NCBI GenBank assembly: GCA_023053575.1
Contig: JAKZAP010000014.1
Coordinates: 4,154,001 to 4,218,000 of the forward strand
Direction of reading: 5' to 3'
Origin: Branchinecta lynchi
Taxonomy: Eukaryota; Arthropoda; Branchiopoda; Anostraca; Branchinectidae
Length of the DNA stretch: 64,000 nucleotides
Notes under the pieces: generated by a model
Database searches by the model: none
The model's input: the letters and a program-made list of their open reading frames with translations, nothing else
Told to the model about the DNA's origin: nothing
Shown here: piece after piece, positions 45,029 through 57,495 of the stretch
How the letters are laid out: every line of letters starts with the position of its first letter
Numbering within the stretch: position 1 is the first letter of the stretch
Translations under genes and position numbers: made by a program

Positions 45029-46399
45029 AACACTCACTGACGATTCGGTTCTCCCGTCTTGCCTGACTCAGGCACAAGTTCTTCCCGTTTCAGTTGATGC
45101 TGTAATTGCTTCTGTTAAGAAACTGAAATCAAGCTCTTTTGATGTTGACGGTATCAGTGCATGTCATCTAAAAATAAATTGCCCGTCTTTGTTTTTCCAT
45201 TTACAGTTGTTTTTCCAAATGTGCCTGTGCTGCTCCCTTGTGCCTGATAGCTTTTTGTGTGGAACTGTCACCTCTGTACTTAAGCGAGGTAAGACTCCGC
45301 TGGATTGTTCTTCTTACAGGCCTATTACGGTTGCTTGTAATTTTAGTAAAATCCTTGAGTATATTTTACTACCTTTCATAAGCATAAATGCTAATTTTGG
45401 GGAGAATCAGTTTGGTTTTCAGGCTGGCATTGGTTGCCAGCACGCTCACCGTGCTCTTGCTTCCCTTCTTAAAGATGCTTCGGCTAAAGGTTATGGTCTT
45501 CATATTTGTGCTCTTGATCTTTCCAAGGCTTTCGATAGTGTTGTACATAGTCAAGCTCTTTACTCTCTTTATAATCATGGTATTAACCTTTCTGTTATTT
45601 TTCTTCTAAAGTTTTGGTATGGTAACTCCTATCTTCGGATTAAAACTAATGGTGCCTTTTCATCTTCTAATGTTTTTGTTCGTCGGGGCGTACGGCAGGG
45701 TGGAGTGTTATCTCCTAGTATTTTTAAATTTTGTATTTCTGGTATTCTTGAAAATATTTCTTCTATGTGTTTTGTTGGTTTGAGTGATATCTCTTACCTT
45801 GCTTATGCTGATGACATTCTTCTAATTAGCCGGTCTAAACTCAGTCTTTCGCAGATGGTTCATAAAGTTTCTTCTTCTTTTACTAATATCGGTCTTTCGC
45901 TTAATGCTGATAAATGCGAGTATCTTTCTTTCAACGTTCCTTCTTCTACTAGACCTCTAAGTTCTCAAAATTTCTCTGTCCCTCATGTAGACTCGATCCG
46001 GTGGTTGGGTATTACACTCACAAAAAATCTTAAAACTCTGCGTGAGCGCGCTGTCCGGGATGCCAGAGTGAAAATCCAGATTGGTTACTCTAAAATTGTA
46101 GCCAATCGAGGGAAATGGTTGGTAAGCTTTACTCTACTTTCTCCGATCATTCTGTTCTTTACCTTTCTGGGCTTTACCCTATATTTAAGAAAAAAGACAT
46201 TAGCGATATTCGATCTTCTTACTTCCGATTCTGTAAATTTCTTCTCTATCTTCCTCTGTGGTACAAGAATCGAAAGATAGTTAAAAAGTTTTATCTTCCG
46301 AATATTACTGAGAAGCTGACTGATCTACACAAAAAGCTCTCAGAATCAGCGTATCGGCGTTTGTCGCCTCACCACGGTTTGATCCGTTTGTTTTATTAA
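45029..46399 (+). pseudogene. LINE-type reverse transcriptase, frameshifted
   Basis: Open frame from about 45029 (after a TAA) to 46280. It includes LVPDSFLCGTVTSVLKRG, YRPITVACNFSKILE, the catalytic-core motif CALDLSKAFDSVVH, GVRQGGVLSPSIF and YLAYADDILL, which holds the catalytic Asp-Asp pair. This is a RVT_1 domain of a non-LTR retrotransposon. Near 46105-46120 the homology moves to the +1 frame (LYPIFKKKDISDIRSSYFRF ... LHKKLSESAYRRL), ending at 46399, so at least one frameshift breaks it. No endonuclease domain is visible upstream. A TAATAAATAAATATT-(ATT)n tail follows at about 46500-46530, a typical LINE 3' end. It may be CR1- or L2-like; the clade is uncertain. Confidence 0.85.
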
Positions 46400-46874
46400 T
46401 GTTTTGTTGACTCTAGTTGTTGTTTTACGTCTTTTTCCGTTTTTTCTTTTTCCTTCTTCAAGTTTATACTCCACTATTAATCTTTTTGATGTAAGTGGGT
46501 AATAAATAAATATTATTATTATTATTATAATACAAATAAAACACAAACTAACAAACAATAAATAAGAAACGAACATAATTCATGAATAGTTAAATGTTTA
46601 GTGAATGTCTTTCTATCTTTTTTCCTCTGAGTTACGCGGCAGCGGGCAAGTTGTCTGCCTCATCTGGAGATCAATCGGAGAGGAATGCCGAAATCCTTTT
46701 GTGGGATTGACCAGTTGGGCGTATCTTCGTTCATGGTCGGTTAAGGTCTCAAAAAACGCATTGTACTTTTAATGCTAGTACACAGGCATAAACCGGTGTG
46801 AACTGGTACACAGGCCACGAAAAGTAGGTGAAATGGGAATAAAGTAGGACCTTAAGGAAAAAAAAAACTGGGTA

Positions 46875-47356
46875 TAGATATTCCTTGAGCCCAAGCTGAC
46901 TGCGAATCATATTTGAGGGTGCAAAACCGATAAGTCAGCTACATTTTGTTAGAGCTATATGTCGGTCCTTCTTGGCAAAGGTCCTCTTTAGGCTCAAGCC
47001 GCTCAGATCGCCCATACATGCCGCCGACAAATATCCATCTTAGCTGGAAAGGAGAAGAAGATACAGGTGACTCCAAAACCAAAATGCAGAAGAATCTCTA
47101 CCCTTTTACACGACCCAATTGAACATCAAACACAGCAAACGTTTCCAGGATGAAATCACAGCACCCGCCAACTCCAACCAATTTTCAGAGAATAAGTTCA
47201 CAAAATCAGATATTTAAGGAAGAATCTTTATTTGTTTTTCAACAGGTTCATATTCCAGCTTGAGCGGCTTGAGCCTGAACAGGACCCTTGCCAAGAAGGG
47301 CCGAAATATAACTCTAATAAAATTCAGCTGACATATCCGTTTTGCGCCGTCAAATA
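46875..47356 (+). mobile_element. Element E3: foldback with two decayed hammerhead cores
   Basis: Starts near TATTCCTTGAGCCCAAGC and ends TCAAATAAA. Each side has a near-duplicate AAAAAAC(C)TGGGTA, a probable target duplication. The two arms (about 46895-47000 and 47260-47345) are inverted copies, each with GGACC-TTGCCAAGAAGG. The right arm reads CTGAACA where CTGANGA is needed, and the left arm (reverse strand) reads CTAAAGA and GACA, so neither should cleave. About 250 bp of unrelated sequence forms the loop. Confidence 0.5.
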
Positions 47357-48254
47357 AAAAAACCTGGGTAGCGTACTTTAATGTTTGATTGCGTCCGATT
47401 CCATATTAGTCTATAAAGGGGGGGGGGGGTGCCACCGTTGCTATCCGACCCCACCTAAACCGGAGTTCACTTGCAAGTACGTCCGCGTACACTTTACCTT
47501 ATTGAAGAAAATTAATATCCCGGCGTCGCCGAACCGCATTCGGGTGGTGAGCAATGAGGTTAGACGCTTTCGAATAGCACCCTGAAGGATGTGATCGGGT
47601 GTGTAGTTTCAGAAGGAAGGAATTTTCGGGGTTTGGAAACAACTGCTTTCTGATTATAGACTCTCCTGTTTGACCTCTACCGTTTAAACTGCAAATTGTG
47701 AGGAAGCAAATTGACTCCTTTTCCTGCCGATTAGCGCACAGTTTGACCACTCGAAATCGAAAGCGCCTGACATTGAAACAGGAAGTGTGGCCAGTTCTCA
47801 CATTTGGATTCCCTCAACTGTTTAAGTGGCTGCCATTTTTTTACTGCTTCAAGAATATATTGAACTAAGCAAAAATGACAAAAGCAAATGACCGATAACA
47901 AGACGGTCATGGCGTCGTAATTTGTTGTAACATCAAATATTTGCCCAGAGTGGTATATACGCTCTTAGCCAGAGGAAGTGATACGTCCGGGTTTAGCCAA
48001 CGCAAGATAAAGCGACAATGCGGCTAGAGCACCTGAAGAATTTCCCGAAAAATCAAACTGAATCGTCTTTTAAGCGTCTATTATGCGAGCTTAAAGTTTA
48101 ACTGAAAATTATTCACTTATATTGGCTTGAAGACCCGCTGAAAATGCGTTACGTTGTTGTTCCGCTATTCACGAATAATCGGTTTTCAAGTAGTGGAATT
48201 TCCGTGTGATTTGTGGTACCTCTATGCGCTTGTATCTGTGTTGTATGCCTTACC

Positions 48255-48530
48255 AGACAAATTTACGAAGTTTTCTTTGTTCAGGCCCAGTGCTAGAAGA
48301 TGGGTAGGGTCCAACCTCTTTGATTCTGCGGAAGGTTTGGACATCGGTCCGGACTGATGAAAATGATATCCCATTTTAGAAAGCTTCATAGAACTCTTGT
48401 ATGGGGACACAAACTATGGTTTTCGTTGGTATCCTAACCAGAGCCCACAGTGTCTGAAATAAGATGACATTTTGTAGCCAGTGTCAGCGAAGACCGTCCC
48501 CCCAACCGTGTGTTGTTTATCTGTTTTCAT
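48255..48530 (+). repeat. Family D repeat, copy 3
   Basis: GCTAGAAGATGGGTAGGGTC, AGAACTCTTGTATGGGG, ACAGTGTCTGAAATAAGATG and GTGTCAGCGAAGACCGTC. Clearly homologous to 24720-24950, with many substitutions. Confidence 0.5.
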
Positions 48531-49423
48531 GCAGGCACCAGTTTGAAGTTGTATGTCATGAATTTCAGGTTTTAGACCGGGGCTGATAATTGGTCTTTAT
48601 GTGTACTTCTTAGTCGGTATTTTATCCTGTTTTTCGCACTCTGATTGAGCCAAACGAGCAAAAAAAACATATGAAAATGCATTTGTTTTGCTGTTATTTT
48701 TTATTGAATAACGAACCCCAGAAACAGCTTGACAAAACATTCGCACTGTTACTGATATCTACTCATGTCGGCGGCCGACGATACGGTAATTCTATCAGGA
48801 CTGTCCGCTTTTTTCGGTATTTATGGTTATTGACTCAACTAACTGCCTAATGTAATCGTAAAGTCTTTTGACCGGTCTCAGTTTTTTACCCGATTACTAG
48901 ATACTCAATAAATTTGGTTAGCGGTTTCTGCGCTATATCGGTAGACTAAATCGGTAAATTTATAGAATCCGGTGTGTATCCTTGTTAGATTGCCATGTTA
49001 GGCTAGGATCTATCTCCTTTTGCATCCGACGTAATGTTCCACCAGTTACTTGTTTAATAAGACATCACAAGTTACGCTTTATCTCTCTTATCTCGAGGGG
49101 CCCTTTATTCCAGTTTTGGTTGTGCACCTGATTAAAGCGAACAATCGGTTGTCTAAATCAAAACAGGGCGGAGCTAAGAGTTTTTTTTGGGAATTGCTGA
49201 GTCAAATTTGGAGATTTTTAGCAGGATAAACAAATTACAAAATAGAATCAGGAATACGTAAATTCGAATACACGTAGGTGTATGTGTACGTACTTGTGAG
49301 TCAACGTCGGTTAGGTTGGAACTGGGTAGTGACAGTAGCAGTCGCTCTGTAGGCTATACGGGCTGTCGTTATTTATTCTGGTCCGTACTTTTATGATCAC
49401 ATAGGAAATATCAGCTTTGGTCT

Positions 49424-51870
49424 TTTTATGGCACTTGTCCTTCGGGGCAAGCGCCATATAGTGATTGCAGTTTCTGTCCGTCCGTCGGTCTGTCGGTCGG
49501 GTGGTCGGTCCTGGTTTTGCTATTTCGGGCACTTCGTACATAAGCTAGGACGATGAAACTTGGCAGGCATATCAGGGACCCGAAATAATTGTTGGAAATA
49601 ATCACATCCCCGATCCGCCCATCGTGGGGGGAGTGGAGAGAGGGAGAGTCCGGAATCTTGAGGTATTTATAATTTTTGAACTTGTGATCGGATCTTAGTG
49701 AAATTTGATTTTTGGAAAGATCTCGTGCTCAGACGACCCACTTAAAATCCGGACCGGATCCGTTGTTTTTGGGGGGAGGGGGAGGGGGAACCGGAGAAAT
49801 TGAGAAACGCTTAGAGTGGAGGGATCGGGACGAAAGTTGGTGGGAAGTACAAGTGCAAGTCCCAGATACATCGTTGATATAACCGTAGGGGGTAGTGGAG
49901 GGATAGGGAATCCGAAATCCCGTGGCATGCATAACTTTTGAACGAGATTAACGGATTTGAATGAAACTTGGCAGGTCGAAAAACATATCGTCCCAGATCG
50001 CAATTTCTGTCTGTCTATATAAATTAGAACGATGAAACTTGGCAGCGTGTCAGGGACACGACCAAACTGACTTGGAGAATAGTCAATTCCCCGATTCGAC
50101 GATCGTGGGGGAGTGGAGAGAGGGGGAATCCGGAATATTGAGGCATGCTTAACTTTTGAACGGGTGATCGGATCTAAATGAAACTTGACATGTACAAAGA
50201 ACACATGCCCCACTTTTCCTCCGAACCAATTCCGACAACTGTGGGGGGGGGGGGGGGGTTTAGAGGGGGGAGGTACCGGAAATATCGTGACACGCTTAGA
50301 GTCGAGGGATCGGGATGAAACTTGGTGGGAAGAACAAACACATATCTTTGATACATAGTTGACATAACCGATTTGAAAATAGTCCGTTCCCCAATCCGAC
50401 CACCATGGGGGGAGCGACCAAACTTATTTGAAAATAGTCCATTCCCTAATCCGACCACCATGGGGGGAGTAAAGGGATGGGGAATGCGGAATCTTGAGGC
50501 ATGTATAACTTTCGTGATGTGATCTTAGTGAAACTTTACATTTCGGAAAGACCTCATGTCTCAGATCTCGTATTTCAAGTCCGGACCGTATCCAATTAAT
50601 GTTTGGGGGGAGGAGGGGGGGACCTGAATCCTCGTGACACGGTTAGAGTTCAGCGATTGAGATCAAACTTGGTTGGAAGAACAAGCACAAGCCCTAGATC
50701 CATCAGTAACTAAACCGGACAGGATACGAGCACTTGGGGAGAGTTGAAGGGAGGGGGGGGGGTGTCCGGAAATCCGGTATCACAGTTTAAGGTACTTCCA
50801 GATGTGTTAGGACGATGGAAATTGGCTTGAACATTATAGACCTGACAAGATTGGCCGAGAAATAGTCAGTTCCCCGATCCGACCATCGTGGGGGAAGTGG
50901 AGGGACGGGGAATCTGGAATCTTGAGGCATGTCTGACTTTCGAACGGGTGATCAGATCTGAACGGTCCGAGGTCCGAGCCGGATCCGATGAATGTTGGGC
51001 AGGAGCGGGAGGAGGGGAGAACCGGGAAGGAATATCTAGGATAACCGGAAACCTTGTGACATGCTTAGAGTGGAGCGATCGGGATAAAACTTGGTGGGAA
51101 GAACAAGCACAAGCCATAAAAATATCAGTGACAGAACAGGACCTGATTCCAGCACTGTGGGGGGGGGGAGTTGTAGCGGGGTATTCAGGTAGTCGCGAGT
51201 TAAGGTACTTATGTGGTAGGATGATGAAAATTGACTTGAACATTAGAGACTTGACAAGATTGGCTTAGAAATTTTCATTCCCAGACCCGACCATTCCTAA
51301 AGTAGCCTACTGATCGTAACCGCAAAGTACAAACAATACTTTTAAGCAAAATATACGTTTTCGTGATCCCTATGAGCCCATGGTCACTTTTGCCTCAACG
51401 AGTATTGCTTAGGAGTTAATTTATAGCTCCCTTAAAGTGCGCATCTTAACCGCAGAGTGTTTTTTTTTTTGGCCAAACGAGACAGTTTGGGGTCTCCGTG
51501 GGCCCGTGGTTTTTGTGCCACAAGGGTTTTGCTTAAAAAGGAATTTCTAGAGTGCGCACCTTAACCGAAAAATAAAAAAAATATACCTTTGCACAAATGA
51601 TATATTCATGATCTTAAAGGGCCCATGATCATTTTTGCCTCCAGGGTTTTGATTACAGAAGAGTTCTAGCATCCTAAAAATGCGGATCAGAAATAAGATA
51701 CTTTTTACCAATCGATATGTTCTTGTGATTTGCAAGGGCGCATGCTCATTCTTGTCTCTAGGGTATTGCTTGCAAATTATCACAACGTACCCACTAATCG
51801 GCAAATTCCTACTTTCATCCTCTGACCCAGCCTTGCAACTTGCAAGTGCCATAAGAGCTGCTAGCTCTTG
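49424..51870 (-). mobile_element. Family A element A6
   Basis: Starts TTTTTATGGCACTTGTCC with the loop-back GGGGCAAGCGCCATA, then a GTCCGTCGGTCTGTCGGTC microsatellite, then monomers with GACGATGAAACTTGGCAG. It ends CAAGTGCCATAAGAGCTG and AGCTCTTG. A short direct duplication around 50383-50465 (CCGACCACCATGGGGGGAG twice) shows recent local expansion of a monomer part. Confidence 0.7.
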
Positions 51871-52439
51871 TAGTTATGAGTTTGTTAATCTTGTGTGTAT
51901 ACACTGAGCAAATGCCTGATTGCTAACTAGATTGTGCGTAGGCTAATAAAACCATGCATTCATTCATCCTGTACTTATTTGTTTGCTTCCTTTTGACCGT
52001 TCCGAATTTTTGAAGCTAGTGCTCCCTCGATGAATATTATGTTTTTTTAATCAGTCAGAAATTCAGTTTCTCCTGCCTGTTGCAATAAAACTTAGCTTGT
52101 TTTTGCAGCCTTTTGTTTATAGGCCTGTAACTCATCGATTGTGTTCTATATATGGGTAGGACTGCAAGAAGAGGTGTCCGTTATTAGTGGTTGATGAAGC
52201 TGTAAAAGAAAGGCTAACGATTGTGTTGAGTACAACATGGTAACTGGCGATTTTTTTTTTCGATTGGTTCGTCTGCATAGTGCCCTCGTGCCATTTCTTT
52301 GACACAAGACACCATAGGTCGTCCATCAATCTCTCTGTTTGTTTAAATTTTGTTTTAGTCCTACAAGTGAAATGTATTTTTATTTTGTTTTGTTCCACAA
52401 GTTTCATAACTTGATTGTGAGATGGGTGTCACCGTGTCA

Positions 52440-52690
52440 CCACACTTTGGTGTTGTCCTCTTTTTTTCTTTTCTGTTTTGTCCCATGCCGACGATTTCAT
52501 CTTATTTCTGTTAACTGGTTAACTGTGCTGTTTTTACGGAAAGTGTGGAACTTAGGTCGGATGGAAAGCTCCGAAGAACTCTTGACTGAGACCAGAAATG
52601 ATAGTTTTTGCTTGTTCTCAACCCAGAGCCTATGGTGTGCGAAGTGAAGTGGATTTATATAGCCCATGTCAGAGAGGACTATCTGATATG
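52440..52690 (+). repeat. Family D repeat, copy 4
   Basis: CACTTTGGTGTTGTCC, TTTTTACGGAAAGTGTGGAA, AGAACTCTTGACTGAGACC and GTCAGAGAGGACTATCTGAT. It ends close to the start of family B copy B4, as copy 2 also touches family B. Confidence 0.55.
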
Positions 52691-52720
52691 GGCTTCGTCA
52701 ATCGATCGGTTGACGAAACC

Positions 52721-53495
52721 GATCGAAACCTCCTGCTTTACTTCTGACAATTTTCCGGTTTGGCGGAATTTTGGAACTATTTGACCGGTGAAAGAAATAA
52801 AATTCAAAATCGAATTCAGCTATCTCCTTGCCCTTATTTCCAACATCTAATCAACTTCAAATAAAAATTTAACTTATAACGGATTTTGCGGTTTTAGCTA
52901 TATTTCGAGCCAACTTAATGTCTGGGAAAAAAAATTATTGTCATATACGGATTCAGCATCTCTTCTTACCCCAATTCGGACATCTAATCAACTACAAATA
53001 TAACTTTTGCTTTTAACTAATTTTCCGCTTTTGGCAGGATTCCTTTACTTGTCTGGGTAGAAAATGATTTTCACATCAGTATTCAGCATGTCTTCTTACC
53101 CCTCAATTGAACATACCATCGTCAAACAAAACTTTTACTTTTAACAAACTTTCTGGTTTTATCCGGATTCCGACCGAACTACTTGTCCAGCTAGAAAATA
53201 GTTTTCATAGTCGTGTTCAGCATGTCTTCTTTCCCCTTAATCGACTATCTCATTACCTGTTTAAAAATATTTTGTTTGTCCCCTGATTTGGACCCGCACC
53301 CCTAAATGTAGGGCTACTCAGCCCAGATACGAACTCGACCTTTCCTTTGACCCAAAGAATCCTCACCAAGTTTCATAAAAATATTTCGTTCCCTTCGAGA
53401 GTTATCGAGCTCACAGACGGACGGACGTTCGCATAGACGGACAACTTTTGCGATGTCATAGGTATTCCTCCACTTACGTTGTGGGATCCCAAAAA
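52721..53495 (+). mobile_element. Family B fragment B4
   Basis: Monomers (CAGCATGTCTTCTTACCCC), then GACGGACGGACGTTCGC, then GTCATAGGTATTCCTCCAC and the terminal palindrome GTGGGATCCCAAAAA. The 5' terminus is lost next to a family D copy ending near 52690. Confidence 0.6.
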
Positions 53496-54123
53496 CGCAA
53501 CTCTTGATGAAGGTAAAATACTACGACTGGGAACTGTTTGTAAATGTTTTTTATTTGTATTATAGTAACTATCTTATAAATTGGGACGGCGATTGTAGCA
53601 TTTAGTAACTACTGTCCGGCAGTGCCGTCTTTTACTGTTGGTGGACCCTAGGTCATCCATGGGTTTGGCCCCTTTTCATGAATCAAAATTGTTAAAGCGC
53701 CAGCACATTAGCACACAGGATTCTGGTTCGAGTCACACTGGTCAAATCTGAGCATATTTCGGTAATGTAAATGACGGTGCAATGTGGTTGGTCACACCTG
53801 GATCCTGGATGCTAATGAACAAGGCAACCCGGCTAGCAACCGTAGCCTGGTTATTCAGCAATTTACACCGTCCGCTTGGCCTCTCGTTTCCCCTGGCCCT
53901 CCAGCACAGGCCTAACCGGCCTAAGGGTAAAGACGGCACGGCTGTCCGGAGGGTGGGAGGCTTTCCAAGTGACGGGGAAAAGCTGCGTGTCTTCCGAATA
54001 AACCGTCCCTGTATTGTCTCCCGTCAACACAAAAAAAAACTCTGCACTTTTTCCTATGGCTTTATATTTGAGAGTCATGATAGCGGTCATAATGTCTGTC
54101 CGTTCTGATACTCTGTTCACTTT

Positions 54124-54621
54124 TTCTAGTTCGGTCACTTCCACATAAGCTAGGAAGATATTGTCTTGAAACTATTGTCCACTGTTATTGTCTTTGAGGA
54201 CGATGACGACATGACGCGATTCTAAAGGGGTGATTTAGGAAACCTCCAGAAACCCCCCAGTGCCTTGACGAATCCTTTCCTGGATCCTACCGTCCGGGGG
54301 GGGGGGGGGGTATCTTGTGACGGGAGGTGTGAGAGCGTGAGTGGTAGGAGTGGGAGCATCCGGCCACGGTTTAGGGAGTTGAAGGGGGGAAGGGTACCGG
54401 AAATGTTTAGGCTCGCGTAATAGTAATCAGACGTATGGAGGGATTGGGATGAATCTTGTACGGTACTAAGGTTATGGGTCTTAGATATGTTGATCTGCCA
54501 CGCTGTGGGGAGTAGAAGGGGGTGCTGGACCCCGAAAGTGCTCCCTTTTCGAGTGGACCAGGACTGAACTTTCTTGTTCAGTTTTTTTCGAAACAAATAA
54601 CATACGAGCTCGTAGCTCTTG
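54124..54621 (-). mobile_element. Family A fragment A7
   Basis: Truncated copy lacking the hairpin and microsatellite. It begins CTAGTTCGGTCACTTCCACA and ends CATACGAGCTCGTAGCTCTT followed by GTTTT, almost the same terminus as A1. A G-rich monomer remains between. Confidence 0.55.
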
Positions 54622-54969
54622 TTTTATATGGTCTTCCGTAAAGCCTAAATCTAGGCCATAACTAAATACCAGTCCTGTGTGCTGGAACTTGTTTCCAATT
54701 AATCGTCCTACAGTTTGAAGGCACGGACCCAAATTCCGACATTTATCGTAGGAATACACCTGACTCTACGTTATGGGAGCATTTTTACGATCAGGAATAA
54801 AAATGCGAATGAGTAATAAAATAAAACGTCACGTGGCGTCAAATATTTTTGTTGTGTCACAATAACCTTTTTTACCCCATGGACAAGAGACATATGATTG
54901 GAATATTTGTATTCTTTATTTATGGTTTCATTAGCAATTCTAGAATCAAATTTTTATCACCTTGACCAG

Positions 54970-55185
54970 GTTGACGTGCGGTTCGAGACTGAGACGCGCG
55001 CAAGAGATAGTCATCTCGGTATTCCGAGATAGACTGCACGCAAATGATTTATTCAGAATCAGAGACCTGCGACGAAAAAACTTCGGGTTTCGAGATAGAC
55101 TGCATGCAAAACGGTTTATTTAACCTTAAAGTAACTACGACAGAAAAGAAGGTCGGGTTTCGAGCTTGCATGTAATGTTTTTGTT
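54970..55185. repeat. Short degenerate tandem repeat
   Basis: Three units with TCGAGATAGACTGCATGCAA or a variant, followed by GGTTTATT and GGGTTTCGAG, spaced about 75-90 bp. Confidence 0.4.
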
Positions 55186-57329
55186 AGAGAAAAAACTGAA
55201 GAGATTCGCCGTGTATTTGCCATTTTTTAGCTACACGCCCCCCAACAGCTAACGCACATTTAATGACAACTTGACAATGAAACCATTCAGTCATTAAAGT
55301 TTAATCGGAAAGGGAGGAGATACGGCGGTCTAGTTACCTAACTTTTATTCAGTTAAATAGGCTTGAAGATGCGACAAAAATGCATTACGTCGATGCTGCG
55401 CCTTGCATGTAATCGATTTTCATCGAATGAACTTTTTCTTGGGGATTCGGGACTTGTACTTCCGTTCTTGAAAACTTTAGCAAGTACAAAGGTAACCGAT
55501 GGCTGAAAATAAATCATATTTGTGGTTGCACCAAAAAGCCGTCTTTAGAGGCCAGTGAAATGCACGCTTTTGTTGAATTTTAAATTCTCCCCTTGGGGTC
55601 AACTTTGTCGTTGGGTCAGCAGTGCATATTCTGAACGTCACTACTAGAGCCTAAACAAAAATTATTAAATTAAAATTAATTAGTTAAATAAATAAAAAAA
55701 TCCCGCAGCAGAGTCAAAATGATTCAGTGTGTTTGAATCCAAGATGTAACTTGATTTTGGATTTGGAGGAAGGCTGTCGGGATGATGAACTGATTGGTGG
55801 TAGAAATGATTACGAGGCAACTGATGGGTGGGCGAACTGACCGATAGATCTGCTGTGGAGCGGGTCAACCAACATGTGGTTTAAACTAACGTGTGCTGAA
55901 GGGTGCTCGATTTGCTGCGACCACAGGACAAATTATTATCGTCTATGTTCACTTGTTGTTTCCGCTGGACAGCTTCTGGCAGTCCTCTAGTTTCCCACAC
56001 CGGTTACGCCACTCACGTTGTGATTATCATTTCCGCAAGTATTTTGAAATGTTCGGCTCATGGTTTTATTGGGATAGGTCATGCTCCCATCAAATGCTTT
56101 TACTGCTCAGTGCGGTGTCAACATTTTATATAAAAAGAGCCGAACACGTCCCTCAGATTTCATTTGTGTGTTTTTTTGTTATTGTCGTGAGCTGTCTTTA
56201 TTGGTCTCGTCTTGTTTGAGTTCGGATGATTTTGATCCGTACCTGCTCGTAAAGTCTGCCGGGTTGCTTTACCCATTACTTGCTATTACGTGATAAGGTA
56301 GCACGGGACGGGAGTCGCAAGCGGATAGTTTCTTGCGTGCTAGTCTACTTCTTCGTTTCGTGCCAGGATTTATATCTTGGCTTGAAACCGCAGTCTACGA
56401 AATAATTTGTGGGTTTTGCTCGGAGGATTTTGAAGGTGCAGATTTTGAACACGCCTCCCAAAATAGACCAAAGTTTACGGTGGTTCAAGGTTCTGGAGCA
56501 CCGTAACATTTCTAAGCCTTTGAACGTTAAGTGCCGTTCAAGCTGGTAACTACTTCAGCTTGGGCTAAAGGAATAATTATTAGAATGCTATTGGAATTAT
56601 GCCGAACTATTTTATAATTTTTTTTACCTGTCATTTTACTTTGTGTTTGTATTTTCATGAGTTTTAAAAATGTGAAGTCTAAGCTGATATTGAGAAATTA
56701 CAATTATTACGTCGCTGAATTATGATAGTTTAAGGAAATGGAGAATCTCAACGTGATCGAACTGCGGCCGGGGGGTTGACCAAAGGGGTGAGCCACCTGT
56801 GAGTAGCAACCTGATATGATGTAATTTATATGTAACCAGCTATTTAAAAAATTGGAGTATATGAAAAAACACACATAAAAAATGCAATTTTTCAGTCTTA
56901 GCGACCAAGGAATAGTGTAGAAGGTGATGCGCTGGTTGGGCCCGGTAGTCAACAATTTTTTTTTATGATGAGGAAACTTCCAAAAGGGTAACGCTTGCAT
57001 CTTGAACTTGTAACTGCAGCAGAACATGTTACACCAAAATGAAAGGAAAAAAAAACGCAAAAAGAGTGTATTTGCGGTTTTCAATGTTTGTAGCCGTTTC
57101 GTGTAAGCAAGGTGCAAGGGAAGGGTTGCTAGTATCAATATATGCATGGAGGAGTTGATTTAAGCAGCAACGGTGTATTTTGAGACCTTTTTAGGCTGTT
57201 TTTTGAAGGTGTGCTGATGGTATCTCCCAAATTCGAAGAAGTAAAGTTTTACGTAAGACTCTCCTGATAGTCGGAGAGTAGGCTGGTCTTGAATCATTGT
57301 GTGCTGCCGTGAATATAATGCGTCGATGT

Positions 57330-57495
57330 CAGGCCCGTATCCAGGAATTTTTTCGGGGGGGGGGGGTTGCCTGCGGGTCGGACAAAAAAGACATAGATCA
57401 GACGGAAAAGCCTATAAAAATTACTATTTTTCTATTTTTCGGGGGTGGGGGGGGGGTCAACACCCTACCCCCCCCCCCCCCGGATACGGCCTTGG
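57330..57495. mobile_element. Family H MITE H2
   Basis: Ends CAGGCCCGTATCCAGGAAT and CCGGATACGGCCTTGG. It shares GGTCGGACAAAAAAGA, CATAGATCAGA and AAAAGCCTATAA with H1, in the same orientation. Confidence 0.6.

Noticed and set aside
56707..57147. 146-codon minus-strand frame
   Set aside because: Unusual length for chance, but the protein has no recognisable motif, no splice context and no counterpart in the window. It is kept only as unassigned sequence.
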